Assembly: GCA_018241025.1 (NCBI GenBank)
Contig: JAFEEQ010000013.1
Span: 124,001-188,000, forward strand
Direction of reading: 5' to 3'
Source of the DNA: Pseudomonadota bacterium
GTDB taxonomy: Bacteria > Pseudomonadota > Alphaproteobacteria > Micropepsales > Micropepsaceae
DNA length: 64,000 nucleotides
Part shown: piece after piece, positions 44,737-53,433 of the stretch
How positions within the stretch are numbered: position 1 is the stretch's first letter
Layout of the letters: each line of letters begins with the position of its first letter
Position numbers and translations under genes: made by a program
The notes under the pieces: generated by a model
Seen by the model: the letters and a program-made list of their open reading frames with translations, nothing else
Databases searched by the model: none
Told to the model about the DNA's origin: nothing

Positions 44737-47529
44737 ATGCCCAAGCGCATGCTCATCGACGCCAGCCACCCGGAAGAGACCCGGGTCGTCGTACTCGACG
44801 GTAACAAGGTCGAAGAATTCGATTTCGAGGCCGCTTCCAAGCGGCCGCTCAAGGGAAACATCTATCTCGCCAAGGTGACGCGCGTGGAGCCGTCGCTTCA
44901 GGCGGCGTTCGTCGAGTATGGCGGCAACCGCCAGGGCTTCCTCGCCTTCTCGGAAATCCATCCCGACTACTACCAGATCCCGATGGCCGACCGGCAGGCG
45001 TTGATCGCCGAGCAGGAAGCCGAGGCGCGCCGCCGCCAGGAAGACGACATCGAGTCCTTCGAAATCTCCTCCGGTCCCAAGCCTTCGTCCGAAAGTGAGG
45101 ACGAGGAGGAAGAGGCGAGCGGCGATGAGGCCGTCTCCGACACCATCGACGCCGCTCCGGATGCGGGGGCTGCCGAAGCCCTGCCGACCGAGGATGGCGC
45201 GGAACATGAGAGCCCTGCCCTCGCCGAAGCCCCCGCCGCCGAGGAAGATGAAGACGACCACGAAGAGGTCTTCGTCCATCACGGCGCCGCGGCCGACGAC
45301 GACCATCACGCGCATCACGACGACCACGTCCATCACGGCCACGAGGACGAAGAGGTCGACGACATCGCCGACGCCGAGGAAGAGGCCGGCGTGGTCGACG
45401 AACAGACCGTCGCCGCGGCGGCTTCGCATATCCCGGCCGACGAGAATGTCCATATCGACACGCCCGAGCCCGAGATCACCGAGAATATCCCGGACATCCA
45501 GACCGCGTCGGAACAGCCGCTCGAAGGCGCGCCGGCCGAAGGCGCCGAGGACGAGGCGGCCCATGGCGATTCCCAGGCGCTTCAGGCCGCGCGGCCGTCG
45601 CAGCGCTGGGTCCGCCGCCGCCACTACAAGATCCAGGAAGTCATCAAGCGGCGCCAGATCATCCTGGTGCAGGTCGTCAAGGAAGAGCGCGGCAACAAGG
45701 GCGCGGCGCTGACCACCTATCTCTCGCTCGCCGGCCGCTATTGCGTGCTGATGCCGAACACGCCGCGCGGCGGCGGCATCTCCCGCAAGATCACCAATGC
45801 GGGTGACCGCAAGCGCCTGAAGGAAGCTGCCCAGGCGCTGGAGCTGCCGGAGGGGATGGGTCTGATCATCCGGACCGCGGGCGAGAACCGCACCAAGCTC
45901 GAGATCAAGCGCGACTACGAATACCTGCTGCGGATGTGGGACACGATCCGCGAGACGACGCTGAACTCGATCGCGCCGGCCTGCGTCTACGAGGAAGGCG
46001 ACATCGTCAAGCGCGCGATCCGCGATCTCTACAACAAGGACGTTTCGGAGATTCAGGTCGAGGGCGAAGCGGGATACCGCACCGCCAAGGACTTCATGCG
46101 CATGCTGATGCCGACGCATGCCAAGAACGTCAAATCCTATGCCGAGCCGGTGCCGCTCTATCAGCGCTATCACATCGAGGCCCAGCTCGACGCGATGTTC
46201 TCGCCGACGGTGACGCTGAAATCCGGCGGCTATATCGTCATCAACCAGACCGAGGCGCTGGTCGCGATCGACGTCAACTCCGGCCGCGCGACGCGCGAGC
46301 ATTCGATCGAGGAGACGGCGCGCAAGACCAATCTCGAGGCCGCCGAGGAGATCGGCCGCCAGCTTCGCCTGCGCGATCTCGCCGGCCTGATTGTCATCGA
46401 CTTCATCGACATGGAGGACGGGCGCAACGACCGCGACGTCGAGAAGCGCCTGCGCGACGCGGTGAAGAACGACCGTGCCCGCATCCAGATCGGCAAGATT
46501 TCGCAATTCGGTCTCCTGGAAATGAGCCGCCAGCGCCTGCGCGCCGGCGTGCTGGCGGGTTCGACCGTCCCCTGCCCGCATTGCGGCGGCCAGGGCATCG
46601 TACGTTCGGTCGAATCCACCGCGCTGCGCGTGATGCGCGGCATCGAGGAAGAGGCGCAGAAGCAGCGCGCCGAAGGCCTGACCGTGAAGGTCGCCGGCGA
46701 CGTCGCGATGTACACGCTCAACCAGAAGCGCCGCGAGCTGTCGCGGATCGAGAGCGACTACCAGATCACCGTCGGTTTCGAGCCAAATGACGAGTTGATG
46801 GCGGGCGATTTCGAGATCGAGCGCATCGGTCATCGCAATCCCGACGATTTCCCGCGGCCCTCCGCCCAGCCGCAGCCGGCAGTCGAGGAAGAGGATCTCG
46901 ACGTCGTCGAGGAAGAAGAACTCGAGGCCGAGGACGAGGCCATCGCGGAAACCGAGACCGCGCCGGAAGACGCCGAGGTCCAGTCCGACGAGCCGCGCGG
47001 CGAGCGCGACAACAATCGCCGCCGGCGCCGCCGCGGCGGTCGCAACCGCAATCGCGGCCGCGGCCCGCGCGAAAGCCAGACGGAAGTCCGCGCCGAGGGC
47101 GAAGAGGCTTCCCCCCCGGCGGACGGCGAAGACGCAACGCAGGATGTCGTCGAAGGCGGCGAAGGCCTCGTAGCCGATGCACCCGAGGGCGGTGCGGATG
47201 GCGAAGGCCGCCGCCGGCGCCGGCGCCGCAGAGGCCGCCGCGGTGGAACGCGCGACCGCGCGCCGAATGGCGAGGGCGGCGAGATCGCGACGGTTGTTCC
47301 GGAGCCGCAAACGAGCCGCTTCGGCGAGCCCGACGAGATCGACACCACGCCGCGCGAAGACGCGCAGGCGATCGTGCCGAACACGGCCTCGACGCCGTCA
47401 TGGTCGCTCGGCGACGCCGAAGAGATCGACACCACACCGAAAGACGAGCCGCGCGTGGCCGAGCCGGTCTCCGCCGATCCGTCCGGCCCGCCGAAAAAGG
47501 GCTGGTGGCAGCGGGCGTTCCGCTCGTAA
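44737..47529 (+). CDS. rne: Ribonuclease E
   Basis: 930 residues from ATG 44737 (CGGAG upstream). The N-terminus MPKRMLIDASHPEETRVVVLDG and the S1 portion SRxx/KGNIYLAKVTRVEPSLQAAFVEYG are RNase E. The S1 domain is interrupted by about 200 acidic residues (roughly 100-295) with a His/Asp-rich cluster (VFVHHGAAADDDHHAHHDD) before RRRHYKIQEVIKRRQ. Catalytic Asp lie in VAIDVNSGRATREHSIEETA and VIDFIDMED; the zinc-link is CPHCGGQG. The C-terminal half is disordered with Arg-rich patches and ends KKGWWQRAFRS, where a GWW element binds PNPase in Caulobacter. It is the main endonuclease of mRNA decay and rRNA processing. Confidence 0.95.
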   Translation: MPKRMLIDASHPEETRVVVLDGNKVEEFDFEAASKRPLKGNIYLAKVTRVEPSLQAAFVEYGGNRQGFLAFSEIHPDYYQIPMADRQALIAEQEAEARRRQEDDIESFEISSGPKPSSESEDEEEEASGDEAVSDTIDAAPDAGAAEALPTEDGAEHESPALAEAPAAEEDEDDHEEVFVHHGAAADDDHHAHHDDHVHHGHEDEEVDDIADAEEEAGVVDEQTVAAAASHIPADENVHIDTPEPEITENIPDIQTASEQPLEGAPAEGAEDEAAHGDSQALQAARPSQRWVRRRHYKIQEVIKRRQIILVQVVKEERGNKGAALTTYLSLAGRYCVLMPNTPRGGGISRKITNAGDRKRLKEAAQALELPEGMGLIIRTAGENRTKLEIKRDYEYLLRMWDTIRETTLNSIAPACVYEEGDIVKRAIRDLYNKDVSEIQVEGEAGYRTAKDFMRMLMPTHAKNVKSYAEPVPLYQRYHIEAQLDAMFSPTVTLKSGGYIVINQTEALVAIDVNSGRATREHSIEETARKTNLEAAEEIGRQLRLRDLAGLIVIDFIDMEDGRNDRDVEKRLRDAVKNDRARIQIGKISQFGLLEMSRQRLRAGVLAGSTVPCPHCGGQGIVRSVESTALRVMRGIEEEAQKQRAEGLTVKVAGDVAMYTLNQKRRELSRIESDYQITVGFEPNDELMAGDFEIERIGHRNPDDFPRPSAQPQPAVEEEDLDVVEEEELEAEDEAIAETETAPEDAEVQSDEPRGERDNNRRRRRRGGRNRNRGRGPRESQTEVRAEGEEASPPADGEDATQDVVEGGEGLVADAPEGGADGEGRRRRRRRRGRRGGTRDRAPNGEGGEIATVVPEPQTSRFGEPDEIDTTPREDAQAIVPNTASTPSWSLGDAEEIDTTPKDEPRVAEPVSADPSGPPKKGWWQRAFRS

Positions 47530-47556
47530 GCGGAATTTTCGGGTTCGAATACCGGG

Positions 47557-47589
47557 AAACGCGCGCAAGCCATTGCGCGCGTTTTTCTT
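47557..47589 (+). terminator. Intrinsic terminator after rne
   Basis: AAACGCGCGCAA (47557-47568) and TTGCGCGCGTTT (47573-47584) form a perfect 12-bp stem with a GCCA loop, followed by TTCTTTT. It ends the rne transcript. Confidence 0.88.
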
Positions 47590-47978
47590 TTGCCGTGGAC
47601 AGGCATTGCGGTGACTCCGGTTGGATCGGTTGGTGCGATTTTTCGGGTTCGAAAGACGCCGAACGCAGGCAAGCGATTGAACGCGCTGCAGATCAGGCGT
47701 GGATAGGCATGCGCCGTCAGCACCCGGTGACGGGCGCGGCGGCGGTTACGATGCAGCTATGGGGATTTAAGAGAAATGGGGTTTGCAGAGACTCGGTTCA
47801 AGGGGGGGGCAATTCGAAGCCTGCCTGGACGACTGGGGGAATTGAGCCACGTGAGCGCGTCGCCAGTGGGTCATTTTGAAGAAGTGGTCCAAATAGCGGG
47901 GGACGACCAGAGAACCGGGGTTCGTAAAGCAAACGACAAGGCGCACGATAGGTCACCTGATTCGTGTGATCGAGCGAA
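47590..47978. other. Gene-free stretch between rne and darT
   Basis: 389 bp in which I find no convincing gene. Open frames here have irregular codon use and no family resemblance. It has a run of eight or more G at 47803-47810 and a near-repeat of TTTTCGGGTTCGAA (47536-47549 and 47640-47653), one copy before and one after the rne terminator. It probably holds the promoter of the darTG pair and marks the left edge of an acquired segment. Confidence 0.4.
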
Positions 47979-48620
47979 ATGCCTGCGCCAGCCTCGCCGA
48001 AGATTTATCACATCACTGCCGTTCAGAATCTGCCGTCGATTGTGGCTAACGGATTGAGGTCGGATGTTGCGATGATCGCGGCGGGTGGCCCGGCGCGGAG
48101 CATTGGCATGGGCCAGATCAAAACGCGCCGCTTACTGCTGCCAGTAACGTGTCATCAGGGCCTAATGGTTGGGGGTTGTGTTCCGTTCTATTTCTGTTCT
48201 AGATCGATCATGTTGTACATCATGCACAAGGGCAATCACGAAAACGTAGCGTATAGGGGCGGACAGGGTCCCATCCTTCATCTCGAAGCTGACATGCATG
48301 CGACTATCGCCTGGGCCCGTAACGCTGGGCGCCGTTGGGCCTTTTCGTTATCGAACGCGGGCGCGGCTTATACAGAGTTCCGCAGGGATGTGGCGCAGTT
48401 GGATGAAATCGACTGGCCGGCTGTCGCAGCGCATCAATGGAACGTCGGCAATCTTAGCCATGGGAAGCAGGCTGAGTTCCTTGTCGAGAATGAATTTCCA
48501 TGGGCTCTGGTTGAGCGGATAGGCGTTCAATCAAGAGCAACGTACGGACAGGTGCAAACGATATTGGAGAATGCTCACCATAGACCACGCGTCGAGATAA
48601 AGCCGGATTGGTACTACTGA
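47979..48620 (+). CDS. darT: DarT-type DNA ADP-ribosyltransferase toxin (DUF4433)
   Basis: 213 residues. The N-terminus PKIYHITAVQNLPSIVANGLRSD with His11, KTRRL at 48-52, MVGGCVPFYFCSRSIMLY, and the catalytic Glu166 in GKQAEFLVE (after HLEADMHATIAWA and WAFSLSNAGA) match the DarT family, which attaches ADP-ribose from NAD to thymidine bases in single-stranded DNA in sequence contexts, halting replication. All blocks, including the WYY end, are intact, so it should be active. It is followed 11 nt later by its macro-domain antitoxin. Together they act as a toxin-antitoxin and anti-phage module. The region is less GC-rich than its neighbours, a sign of transfer. No ribosome-binding site stands out before ATG 47979. 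Confidence 0.9.
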   Translation: MPAPASPKIYHITAVQNLPSIVANGLRSDVAMIAAGGPARSIGMGQIKTRRLLLPVTCHQGLMVGGCVPFYFCSRSIMLYIMHKGNHENVAYRGGQGPILHLEADMHATIAWARNAGRRWAFSLSNAGAAYTEFRRDVAQLDEIDWPAVAAHQWNVGNLSHGKQAEFLVENEFPWALVERIGVQSRATYGQVQTILENAHHRPRVEIKPDWYY

Positions 48621-48631
48621 GAGGCGTCGCG

Positions 48632-49669
48632 ATGATCGAACTTAAAACCGGAAATATCATAGCCGAAGATGCGGAGGCTCTCGTCAACACAGTCAACTGT
48701 GTAGGCATTATGGGGCGCGGGATCGCGCTCCAATTCAGGAAGGCCTTTCCCGACAATTTCGACGAGTATGAAAAGGCGTGCCACCATAATTTGGTTCAGC
48801 CCGGCAAAATGTTCGTGCATGAAACCAACCAATTATCGAATCCACGTTTCATCATAAATTTTCCTACCAAGCGGCATTGGCGCGGAAAGAGCCATATTGA
48901 AGACATCGAGTCTGGCTTGAAGGCGCTGGTGAAAGAAATCAGAGGTCACCATATCCGGTCGGTGGCGATTCCTCCTTTGGGTAGTGGTCTAGGCGGCTTG
49001 GACTGGCGGGAGGTGAAACCTCTGATACTTGCTGCCATGCAAGAACTGCCAGATATCAAAGTCGTAGTGTTCGAACCGAACCCCGATTTCGATTCACGCG
49101 CTACATCGAAGTCGAAGGAAGTTCCAGCGATGACGGCAGGGAGAGCAACGCTGGTTGTTCTCCTGCAGAAATATCTCGACGCCCTGTTGGCACCGTCTAT
49201 CACGCTTCTGGAAGTCCATAAGCTTATGTACTTCATGCAAGAAGCGGGGGAAGGCCTCAAACTTAAGTTCATCAAGGCACAGTACGGGCCGTACGCGGAG
49301 AATCTGCGACATGTGCTTAGCGCCATTGAGGGTCACTACGTGTCCGGATACGCCGATGGCGGAGATGCTCCCGAAAAGGAACTTGAGTTAGTTCCCGGAG
49401 CTGCGCGTGATGCAGACAACTTTCTGTCAACTAAAGACAACACCCGCGCTCGTTTTGAGCGCGTGGCAAAACTTGTCGAAGGTTTCGAAACGCCATTTGG
49501 TCTTGAGTTGCTAGCGACCGTTCATTGGATTGCCAAGCACGACAAGGCAGCCTCAATCGATGACATCGCTGGCAAAGTTTATGCCTGGAATGAGCGCAAA
49601 CGCCAGATGACCCTACGGCAGATCGAACTCGCCTACTCGGTGCTAAAGAAGAACGGCTGGCTCAACTAG
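48632..49669 (+). CDS. darG: DarG-type macro-domain antitoxin
   Basis: 345 residues from ATG 48632, preceded by GAGAGG. The macro domain (about 1-155) begins MIELKTGNIIAEDAEALVNTVNCVGIMGRGIALQFRKAFP and has the ADP-ribose loops NCVGIMGRG and PPLGSGLGGLDW; it removes DarT's ADP-ribose from DNA. The C-terminal part (about 165-345, LLEVHKLMYFMQEAGEGLKLKFIKAQYGPYAENLRHVL) matches the second DarG domain that binds and inhibits DarT directly. The pair is therefore complete. Gene order toxin then antitoxin is the usual one for DarTG. Its stop overlaps a transposase-like remnant on the opposite strand. Confidence 0.9.
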   Translation: MIELKTGNIIAEDAEALVNTVNCVGIMGRGIALQFRKAFPDNFDEYEKACHHNLVQPGKMFVHETNQLSNPRFIINFPTKRHWRGKSHIEDIESGLKALVKEIRGHHIRSVAIPPLGSGLGGLDWREVKPLILAAMQELPDIKVVVFEPNPDFDSRATSKSKEVPAMTAGRATLVVLLQKYLDALLAPSITLLEVHKLMYFMQEAGEGLKLKFIKAQYGPYAENLRHVLSAIEGHYVSGYADGGDAPEKELELVPGAARDADNFLSTKDNTRARFERVAKLVEGFETPFGLELLATVHWIAKHDKAASIDDIAGKVYAWNERKRQMTLRQIELAYSVLKKNGWLN

Positions 49670-49821
49670 CGCTTTCCACCTTGTATGACGCGGAAGCGCG
49701 CCTTCTCATGTTCGACGTGTTGTTGAACTTCGCCGTTCGAGGCGACGCGAATAAGATCGCCAATACTCCAGATATGATCAGCAATGCCTAATTGGAGCTG
49801 CGTGCCGATGCGCAGCCTCCC
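49666..49821 (-). pseudogene. C-terminal remnant of a transposase-like gene
   Basis: The minus strand reads, without an N-terminus, RIGTQLQLGIADHIWSIGDL followed by IRVASNGEVQQHVEHEKARF and a stop at 49666-49668. The LGxADHIWSIGDLI pattern is typical of the C-terminal end of transposases of the IS1-like/IS1595-like group in alphaproteobacteria, as far as I recall. No start codon or upstream part fits: upstream it runs into the multicopper oxidase gene in another frame. It probably marks the end of an old IS insertion next to darTG. Confidence 0.45.
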
Positions 49822-49822
49822 C

Positions 49823-51865
49823 TCACATCTGCATCTCCGGCATCGCCGATTTGCCGTCGGAGAGCGGCTTTTCGCCGGGGCGGACGATTTCGATGTTTTC
49901 CATCATGCCCTGATCCTCGTGGTCGAGGATGTGGCAGTGCATGACGAAGCGGCCCCAGAAGCGGTCGTAATGCGTGCGGATCAGGATCGTGTAGTTCTGC
50001 TTGACGAAGAGCGTGTCCTTCCACGTGCCCTGGAGGTTCGCATACTGCATGTCGCCGTCTTCGCCGGTGACGCTGACCTCCTTGCCGTTCGGGTCCTTGA
50101 TCGAGACGATCTGGAACGGGTTCACATGGATGTGGAAGGGATGGCTCGCCGCGCGTGAGGTCAACGTCCATTCGTCGGTCGCGCCGAGCTTCAGCAGGCG
50201 CCACTCGTTCGGATCGTAAGGCCGGTCGTCGGCCGGATCCGAAATCTTCTCGCCGACCATGAAGCCGGTCTTGCCCGGCGGAACATGGCTGTTGGTGCCG
50301 ATGTTGAACGCGACCTCCTGATGGCCGAGATCGGCTTCGGGGATGTCCATCAGGCTCCGGTGCGGCACGAAGCGGGTCAGCTTCAGCCCGGCCATGAGAT
50401 CGGCGATCACCGCCCTGGTCGTCGCGGCGTCGTAGCGCGCGGCTTTCGCCGCGGCGACGAGCCGGTCGCGGACGTATGCCGCCTGATCGACGATCGTGCC
50501 CTTGCCCTTTACGCGCACGAGGCCGAGGAGCTGCGGCTCGGTCTCGAGCAGGGTCAGCGATGCGCGTGCCTCTGCCGCGGCGTCGATGGCGCAATAGGTG
50601 CCGGCATGCGGGAAGGCCATCAGCACATCCTGGCGATAGCCGGGCTGGAAGACGCTGGGCTTCGTCACGTCGCGGTCGACGATGTCGCCGCGCGTCAGGC
50701 CGTCGGCGGCATAGGCGAACTGATGCACGGCGGCGCCGGTGCAGTATTTCTTGACCCATTCGGCGTTCTGCTTCGCCGTCAGCTTGTCGGGGCTCGGCGC
50801 GCCGGGCGCGAGCTCGCGGACGACGAGACTGATGGTGTTGGCGAGGCCTGCATCGATCATGCGCCAGCGCTCGATCCGCCCGACGGTCGCGCCTTCGAAG
50901 GCCGGCAGGGTTTCGCCGTTGATCGTGGTGAAGCGGCCGGAGCCGGACCACTTCTCGCCCTTGAGCGTCGGATCGAAGCCGAGCTGGGCGTAGCCCTTGA
51001 TGATGCCGATATCGCCCGGATCGCACTTCCAGGTGCCGTCGGTGTTGCGCTTGATCGTGGGATAGTAGTCGCTCTGGTCTTCGTCGACCGGGCCCTGCTT
51101 GCCGGGGAAGCAGGCATAGGGGATCTGCTGCAGCACGAGGATGCGCTCGTTCATCGCCGCCGGCGCGAACAGCGTATCGATCTCGCCGTTCCGGGACATC
51201 GTCGGCTTGCGCGTGCCGCGGATGATCAGCGCGCCGGAAGCGCCGCCGCCGACCTGCAGCGCGGTCGAGCCATGATGGTGCGGGTGATACCACAGCGTGC
51301 CGCCGGGATGATCGGCTGGGATGTCGTATTCGTATTCGTGGGTCTCGCCGGGCTTGAGATCGAGCAGCACGTTGTCGCCGGGATCCTCCGGGCTGACCCA
51401 GAGGCCGTGGGTGTGCAGGTTGGTCGAGTTGAAGCAGTGCGGCGTGTTCATCCACATGCCGTGCGGATAACAGTCCGGCTGCGGCGCGAGACCGTTGTGC
51501 AGCGTGATCTTGATCTTGTCGCCCGGCTTCGCCTCGATCGTCGGCGCGATGAAGGGCGATGGCGTCAGGTCGACGATACCGGACGGCACTGCACTCATCA
51601 GGCGTAGCCTGGGCGAGGTGTAGGTGCGGATATCGACCTCGTCGAAGCGGCCGCTCGCGGGGTTGTAGATCTTCGCCTTGACGTAGGCGATTTCGAGATT
51701 GAGGTGATGGGTCTTCGGATCGATGACCGCGGCCGGCGCATTGAGGATGAGGCGCTCTCCAACAGACGCCATCGCCTTCGGCGGCGCCTTGGCCTCCGTC
51801 GCCAGAGACCAGGCACAGGCCACACCGGCGACAAGAGCCGCGCCGATCCTCATCTCGATCCGCAT
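49823..51865 (-). CDS. Multicopper oxidase, three-domain
   Basis: 680 residues with a signal peptide (MRIEMRIGAALVAGVACAWSLATEAKA, ATG 51865). The four copper motifs are complete: STNLHTHGLWVSPED, TLWYHPHHHGST, SHPFHIHVNPFQ and the type-1/type-3 HCHILDHEDQGMM at the C-terminus. It is a secreted laccase-like enzyme that oxidises a substrate at T1 copper and reduces O2 to water at the trinuclear centre; substrate (metal ion, phenol, bilirubin-like) unknown. A disordered Met-rich tail (SAMPEMQM) could bind copper. The upstream gene, 28 nt away, encodes a one-heme secreted protein, so electrons may pass between the two. Confidence 0.9.
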   Translation of the reverse strand: MRIEMRIGAALVAGVACAWSLATEAKAPPKAMASVGERLILNAPAAVIDPKTHHLNLEIAYVKAKIYNPASGRFDEVDIRTYTSPRLRLMSAVPSGIVDLTPSPFIAPTIEAKPGDKIKITLHNGLAPQPDCYPHGMWMNTPHCFNSTNLHTHGLWVSPEDPGDNVLLDLKPGETHEYEYDIPADHPGGTLWYHPHHHGSTALQVGGGASGALIIRGTRKPTMSRNGEIDTLFAPAAMNERILVLQQIPYACFPGKQGPVDEDQSDYYPTIKRNTDGTWKCDPGDIGIIKGYAQLGFDPTLKGEKWSGSGRFTTINGETLPAFEGATVGRIERWRMIDAGLANTISLVVRELAPGAPSPDKLTAKQNAEWVKKYCTGAAVHQFAYAADGLTRGDIVDRDVTKPSVFQPGYRQDVLMAFPHAGTYCAIDAAAEARASLTLLETEPQLLGLVRVKGKGTIVDQAAYVRDRLVAAAKAARYDAATTRAVIADLMAGLKLTRFVPHRSLMDIPEADLGHQEVAFNIGTNSHVPPGKTGFMVGEKISDPADDRPYDPNEWRLLKLGATDEWTLTSRAASHPFHIHVNPFQIVSIKDPNGKEVSVTGEDGDMQYANLQGTWKDTLFVKQNYTILIRTHYDRFWGRFVMHCHILDHEDQGMMENIEIVRPGEKPLSDGKSAMPEMQM

Positions 51866-51893
51866 GACAATCCCCTTCCGTTGTTGCGACGCG

Positions 51894-53276
51894 TCAGTCG
51901 ATCGATCCGCCTTCGCGCGGCGAGAGCCGTTCGAGCTTCGCCTTGCGGTCCAGCTCCCGCCGGAGCGCCATCGTGTCGTGCGCCAGTTTGCGGAGCGTCT
52001 GCTGCTCGTTGAAGTTGGCGATGCCGACCGAGATCTGCAGCGAGTAATCGGTCGAGATGAAGCCGTCGTCGAACGGCGTGCCCGACGGCACGTTGCGGAA
52101 CCACTTCGGATTGCCGGTCGGCGAGGCGATCATGCCGCTGCCCTTCATGCCCGGCTTGGGCGCGACCTCGGCGGTGCCGTGGCAGGACAGGCAGGCGGAA
52201 TCGGGATTGTCCACCGGTCCGTTGAGGCGGCCCTGATAGCCGACATGCGGCATGTGGACGGCGGTGTTGAGCACCGTCTCGCTGAGCGGACCGCTTCCCG
52301 CATAACCCGGATCGTTGCCCCACATGATTCCGACGGGTGCGACATGGGTCCAGCCGCTGCCCGGCGCACCGGTAGGCCCGCCGCCATAGACGAAGGTGCC
52401 CATGAACCAGCCGGTGGCGCCGGCGCGCTTGTCCTTCACCGCGATGTCGATCTGGAGCAGACGGACCTTGAGCACGGCGCGTTTGCGCTTGGCCGGATCG
52501 TTGGGGATCTCGCTCGTCTGGATGTGCGGGTCGGCATAGACATAGGCGTCCCATTCCGGCGAACCGGCGAGGAACGGCACCTGGTCGACCGGCGCGGTGG
52601 TGAAGAGAAGCTTTGCCGCCACCGTGCCTTCGGGAAGATTGGCGAGCGTGGCGTCGGGCTTGCCGTGGTCGGTCCAGACCTTGCCGATGATCATGCCGCC
52701 GGGCGCGTTGTAAAAGCCGACCGCGTAGTTGTTGTAGTAGCAGTCGCGGGGATACTTGCCCTTCGCATCCTTCTGCGCGCAGGGACCGCTGGGCGGCGTG
52801 AGTTCGGCGACCGGCGTGACGCGTTCGCGGGTCAGGCCATGGATGAACTCGCGGCCGCCCTTGCCGAAATCCTGCCACGGCGCGTTGTACCAGCTGCGGA
52901 TCTTGTTCTGCGCCGGGTCGAAGGATTCTTCGACATCGGCGCGGATGTTGCCCTCGTAGAAGAAGTCGAGCACGGACTGGAGATAGGCGTTGCCGTCCGT
53001 CTTCGGATCGAATTTCAGCCAGGGCTGCGCATCGTCCGGCACGGTGGCGGGATAGTCCTGCGCCAGCTTGAAGACATGGCCGGTCCAGCCGACGGGCGGC
53101 TTCATCATCGCGTCGCAGAAGGGCGTCGTCGCGGTGTCGCAATCGCCCTGCGCGGCGCCGGGCGGCGTCGGCGAGACGAGCGGCTTGCCCGCGGCGAGCG
53201 CCGAGACGGTGAGCGCCAGCGCGCCGCAGACCGAGAGGATGATCGTGCGCCGTCCGCGCAGGAATGTGATGTCCAT
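51894..53276 (-). CDS. Secreted protein with one c-type heme site, family unknown
   Basis: 460 residues from ATG 53276, where GGGGGG lies upstream; a longer start at 53318 is possible. A signal segment (TIILSVCGALALTVSALAAG) leads to a mature protein of about 430 residues. It contains one CxxCH (DSACLSCHGTAEVAP at about 345-360) binding heme c, so it goes to the periplasm. The rest is not a known cytochrome fold to me; PVGWTGHVFKLAQDYP and the SLQISVGIANFNEQQ end do not ring a family. Cytochrome-like proteins of this size occur next to multicopper oxidases. It probably carries electrons to or from the oxidase encoded directly downstream. Confidence 0.75.
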   Translation of the reverse strand: MDITFLRGRRTIILSVCGALALTVSALAAGKPLVSPTPPGAAQGDCDTATTPFCDAMMKPPVGWTGHVFKLAQDYPATVPDDAQPWLKFDPKTDGNAYLQSVLDFFYEGNIRADVEESFDPAQNKIRSWYNAPWQDFGKGGREFIHGLTRERVTPVAELTPPSGPCAQKDAKGKYPRDCYYNNYAVGFYNAPGGMIIGKVWTDHGKPDATLANLPEGTVAAKLLFTTAPVDQVPFLAGSPEWDAYVYADPHIQTSEIPNDPAKRKRAVLKVRLLQIDIAVKDKRAGATGWFMGTFVYGGGPTGAPGSGWTHVAPVGIMWGNDPGYAGSGPLSETVLNTAVHMPHVGYQGRLNGPVDNPDSACLSCHGTAEVAPKPGMKGSGMIASPTGNPKWFRNVPSGTPFDDGFISTDYSLQISVGIANFNEQQTLRKLAHDTMALRRELDRKAKLERLSPREGGSID

Positions 53277-53352
53277 GCCGCCCCCCAAATGCACACAGCC
53301 CACCGAAGGGCGGTGCAAATATTCGAAATGTCACGAATGCTGCTCTACGCGC

Positions 53353-53413
53353 CGAAAACTGACGCCGCATGCGCGAAAACTGTCGCGCGACGCACGGATT
53401 ATGGCGAAGACTG
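53353..53413. promoter_or_regulatory. Direct repeats CGAAAACTG upstream of the heme protein-oxidase operon
   Basis: CGAAAACTG occurs at 53353-53361 and 53374-53382, 21 bp apart (two helical turns), and a near copy CGAAGACTG is at 53405-53413. All are in the 157-bp gap before the one-heme protein gene. Tandem same-face repeats suggest a response-regulator or repressor site; no matching regulator is adjacent. Confidence 0.4.
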
Positions 53414-53433
53414 TAAACTTCTTTGGGGCGCTG

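Noticed and set aside
44734..47310. 858-residue open frame on the minus strand opposite rne
   Set aside because: Composition is a mirror of the rne codon pattern with low-complexity content and no start signal; the rne frame explains the region.
47590..47978. tRNA or small RNA gene before darT, suggested by GGTTCGAA-like sequences
   Set aside because: No acceptor or anticodon stem can be drawn around these sequences.
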